Positions 6,987 to 8,106 of a DNA stretch of 8,106 bases are shown here, piece after piece. The notes beneath the pieces were generated by a model. It did not search any database, had not been told where the DNA came from, and was given only the letters and a program-made list of their open reading frames with translations. Source of the DNA: Hyphomicrobiales bacterium. GTDB lineage: Bacteria; Pseudomonadota; Alphaproteobacteria; Rhizobiales; Aestuariivirgaceae. Where the stretch lies: contig JANYGE010000409.1 of assembly GCA_025362535.1 (NCBI GenBank), positions 1 through 8,106 of the forward strand, given 5' to 3'. How positions within the stretch are numbered: the stretch's first letter is position 1; each line of letters begins with the position of its first letter. The position numbers were made by a program, and so were the translations under genes.

Positions 6987-7022
6987 GGATGAGAGTGAAA
7001 CCTTTTTAGAGACAAGTTGCAA
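6987..7022. promoter_or_regulatory. Very short divergent spacer, idnO-gntK and hydroxyacid dehydrogenase operons
   Basis: Only 36-42 bases separate two divergent start codons. This cannot hold two full sigma70 promoters, so at least one promoter must lie inside the opposing gene or the two must overlap. No good Shine-Dalgarno sequence is seen for either gene. That regulation is shared is an inference from the layout. Confidence 0.45.
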
Positions 7023-7967
7023 ATGAAAAAACCTGACGTGTTGATGATTGGCCCCTATCCAGATTGGGAAATGCCCGCCCTTGAGGCGGCTTACCAAGTA
7101 CATAAGCTTTGGCTGGTTGACGACAGGGATGCTTACATCAACCGCCATGCCGAAGATATTCGCGCCATTGCCACACGCGGGGATTTGGGAGCTTCAGCTG
7201 AATTGATTGAGGCTTTGCCAAATCTTGAAATGATTGGCTGTTTTGGTGTGGGCACCGATGCGATCAACTTGACGGCAGCGCAGGCGCGCGGCGTCAAAGT
7301 TTCAAACACCCCCGATGTTCTGACAGGTGATGTTGCCGATTTGGCGATTGCTTTGTGTCTGGCCGTGACTCGCAAAATTCCAGATTCTGATGTTTTCGTG
7401 CGCGATGGCAGTTGGAACAGTTCGACCATGCCGCTCACTTCGCGCTTTTTTGGCAAGCGCATGGGCATTGTGGGGCTTGGCCGCATCGGCATGGCCATTG
7501 CAAAACGCGCTTCAGGTTTTGACATGGAAATCTCCTATCATAACCGCAACAAGCGCTTGGATGTGCCTTATCATTATTGCGAAACGGTTGAGGCGCTGGC
7601 GGCGCAATGTGATTATCTTGTAGCGGCAGTTGCCGGCGGAGCAGCTTCGAAAGCGATGATCGGTTCGGCCGCCCTCATTGCTCTCGGGCCAGAAGGTTAT
7701 TTCATCAACATTGCGCGTGGTTCTGTGGTTGATGAAGCAGCGCTTTTGCATTCACTTCAGAATGGTGTGATCAAAGGTGCGGGTCTTGATGTGTTTTTAA
7801 ATGAGCCCAAAATTGATACGCGCTTTGCGAAGCTCAATAATGTGGTTCTGTTGCCTCATATTGGCAGTGCCACATTGGACACACGAAAAGCCATGGGTAA
7901 ATTGGTGCGCGATAATTTGGCGGCTCATTTTGCGGGCAAGCCTCTCCTCACGCCGGTATTTGCATGA
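7023..7967 (+). CDS. D-2-hydroxyacid dehydrogenase (hydroxypyruvate/2-ketogluconate reductase type)
   Basis: A cytosolic NAD(P)H-dependent 2-keto acid reductase of 314 residues, normal for the family. Catalytic residues are Arg232 (NIARGSVVDE), Glu261 (DVFLNEP) and His279 (LLPHIGSAT). The dinucleotide motif GLGRIG is at 151-156, and NRN (174-176) with Arg175 after the second strand favours NADPH. NTPDVLTGDVADLA (95-108) is the usual domain hinge. Members of this group reduce glyoxylate and hydroxypyruvate, and some (GhrB/TkrA) reduce 2-keto-D-gluconate to gluconate and 2-keto-L-gulonate to L-idonate. Beside an idonate dehydrogenase, a ketogluconate reductase is the best guess, not proven. ATG 7023 is preferred over an in-frame TTG at 7017. 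The stop overlaps the ATG of the next gene (ATGA), so the two form an operon. Confidence 0.9.
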   Translation: MKKPDVLMIGPYPDWEMPALEAAYQVHKLWLVDDRDAYINRHAEDIRAIATRGDLGASAELIEALPNLEMIGCFGVGTDAINLTAAQARGVKVSNTPDVLTGDVADLAIALCLAVTRKIPDSDVFVRDGSWNSSTMPLTSRFFGKRMGIVGLGRIGMAIAKRASGFDMEISYHNRNKRLDVPYHYCETVEALAAQCDYLVAAVAGGAASKAMIGSAALIALGPEGYFINIARGSVVDEAALLHSLQNGVIKGAGLDVFLNEPKIDTRFAKLNNVVLLPHIGSATLDTRKAMGKLVRDNLAAHFAGKPLLTPVFA

Positions 7968-8106
7968 AGGCGATTGTCATTCATCAGGCGCTGGATCTGC
8001 GCATTGAAGAACGTACAGAAGAAAAACCGGGTGCCGGGCAGATTGCAGTTGCTATTAAGCGCGGTGGCATTTGCGGATCGGATTTGCATTATTATAAGCA
8101 TGGTGG
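7964..8106 (+). CDS. idnD: L-idonate 5-dehydrogenase-like zinc alcohol dehydrogenase (3' end outside window)
   Basis: Only 47 codons are present; the rest of a protein of roughly 340 residues lies beyond the window. The N-terminus MKAIVIHQALDLRIEER and the motif GGICGSDLHYYKHGG (34-48) are typical of zinc-dependent medium-chain dehydrogenases of sugars and polyols. Cys37 is the first ligand of the catalytic zinc. The HYYKHGG ending resembles remembered L-idonate 5-dehydrogenases, which oxidise L-idonate to 5-keto-D-gluconate, the substrate of the nearby IdnO-type enzyme. Sorbitol/xylitol dehydrogenase or another polyol enzyme remains possible from so short a piece. Start ATG 7964 overlaps the previous stop (ATGA), so it is probably translationally coupled with the hydroxyacid dehydrogenase. 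Confidence 0.82.
   Translation, partial: MKAIVIHQALDLRIEERTEEKPGAGQIAVAIKRGGICGSDLHYYKHG

Noticed and set aside
6981..7148. N-terminal extension of the idnO protein by about 55 residues
   Set aside because: Family proteins begin just before the LAGKRALITG strand; the extension would run antisense through the conserved start of the hydroxyacid dehydrogenase gene.
7133..7525. Open frame of 130 codons on the minus strand
   Set aside because: Antisense to the catalytic core of the hydroxyacid dehydrogenase, with no family resemblance.

Overview
The window looks like a metabolic accessory locus of an alphaproteobacterium, most likely from the Hyphomicrobiales (rhizobia and relatives). This rests on recognised protein types (a DUF993 aldolase-like protein beside a TIM-barrel sugar isomerase, and the style of the GMC, SDR and gluconokinase proteins), not on a marker gene. 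Base composition is close to even by eye, low for a rhizobium, and is similar across all genes. I see no RNA gene, mobile element or CRISPR array.

Layout: nine genes in five blocks of alternating strand. (1) Plus, 1-1673: the 3' part of a DUF993/dihydrodipicolinate synthase-like gene, coupled to a sugar phosphate isomerase/epimerase. (2) Minus, 4066-1677: a GMC flavoprotein dehydrogenase, then an aldo/keto reductase overlapping it by ATGA. (3) Plus, 4296-5720: gnd, 6-phosphogluconate dehydrogenase. (4) Minus, about 6986-5717: a gluconate 5-dehydrogenase (idnO type), then gluconokinase. (5) Plus, 7023-8106: a D-2-hydroxyacid dehydrogenase, then the first 47 codons of a zinc alcohol dehydrogenase of L-idonate 5-dehydrogenase type, cut by the window edge. 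The only gap above 200 bases is the divergent region 4067-4295. The two convergent junctions have a 3-base gap and a 4-base overlap.

How the genes fit together: idonate 5-dehydrogenase (L-idonate to 5-keto-D-gluconate), gluconate 5-dehydrogenase (to D-gluconate), gluconokinase (to 6-phosphogluconate) and Gnd (to ribulose 5-phosphate plus CO2) form an unbroken route. The D-2-hydroxyacid dehydrogenase and the aldo/keto reductase belong to families whose members reduce 2-ketogluconate, 2-keto-L-gulonate and 2,5-diketogluconate, so they could feed it. The GMC enzyme and the DUF993/isomerase pair probably act on another polyol or keto-sugar, and their substrates cannot be read from sequence. No transporter or regulator is inside the window.

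Nothing here is a clearly new type of system. The most interesting points are the possible complete ketogluconate/idonate route, the uncharacterised DUF993 and GMC modules tied to it, an altered cofactor loop in the aldo/keto reductase, and the very compact gene junctions.
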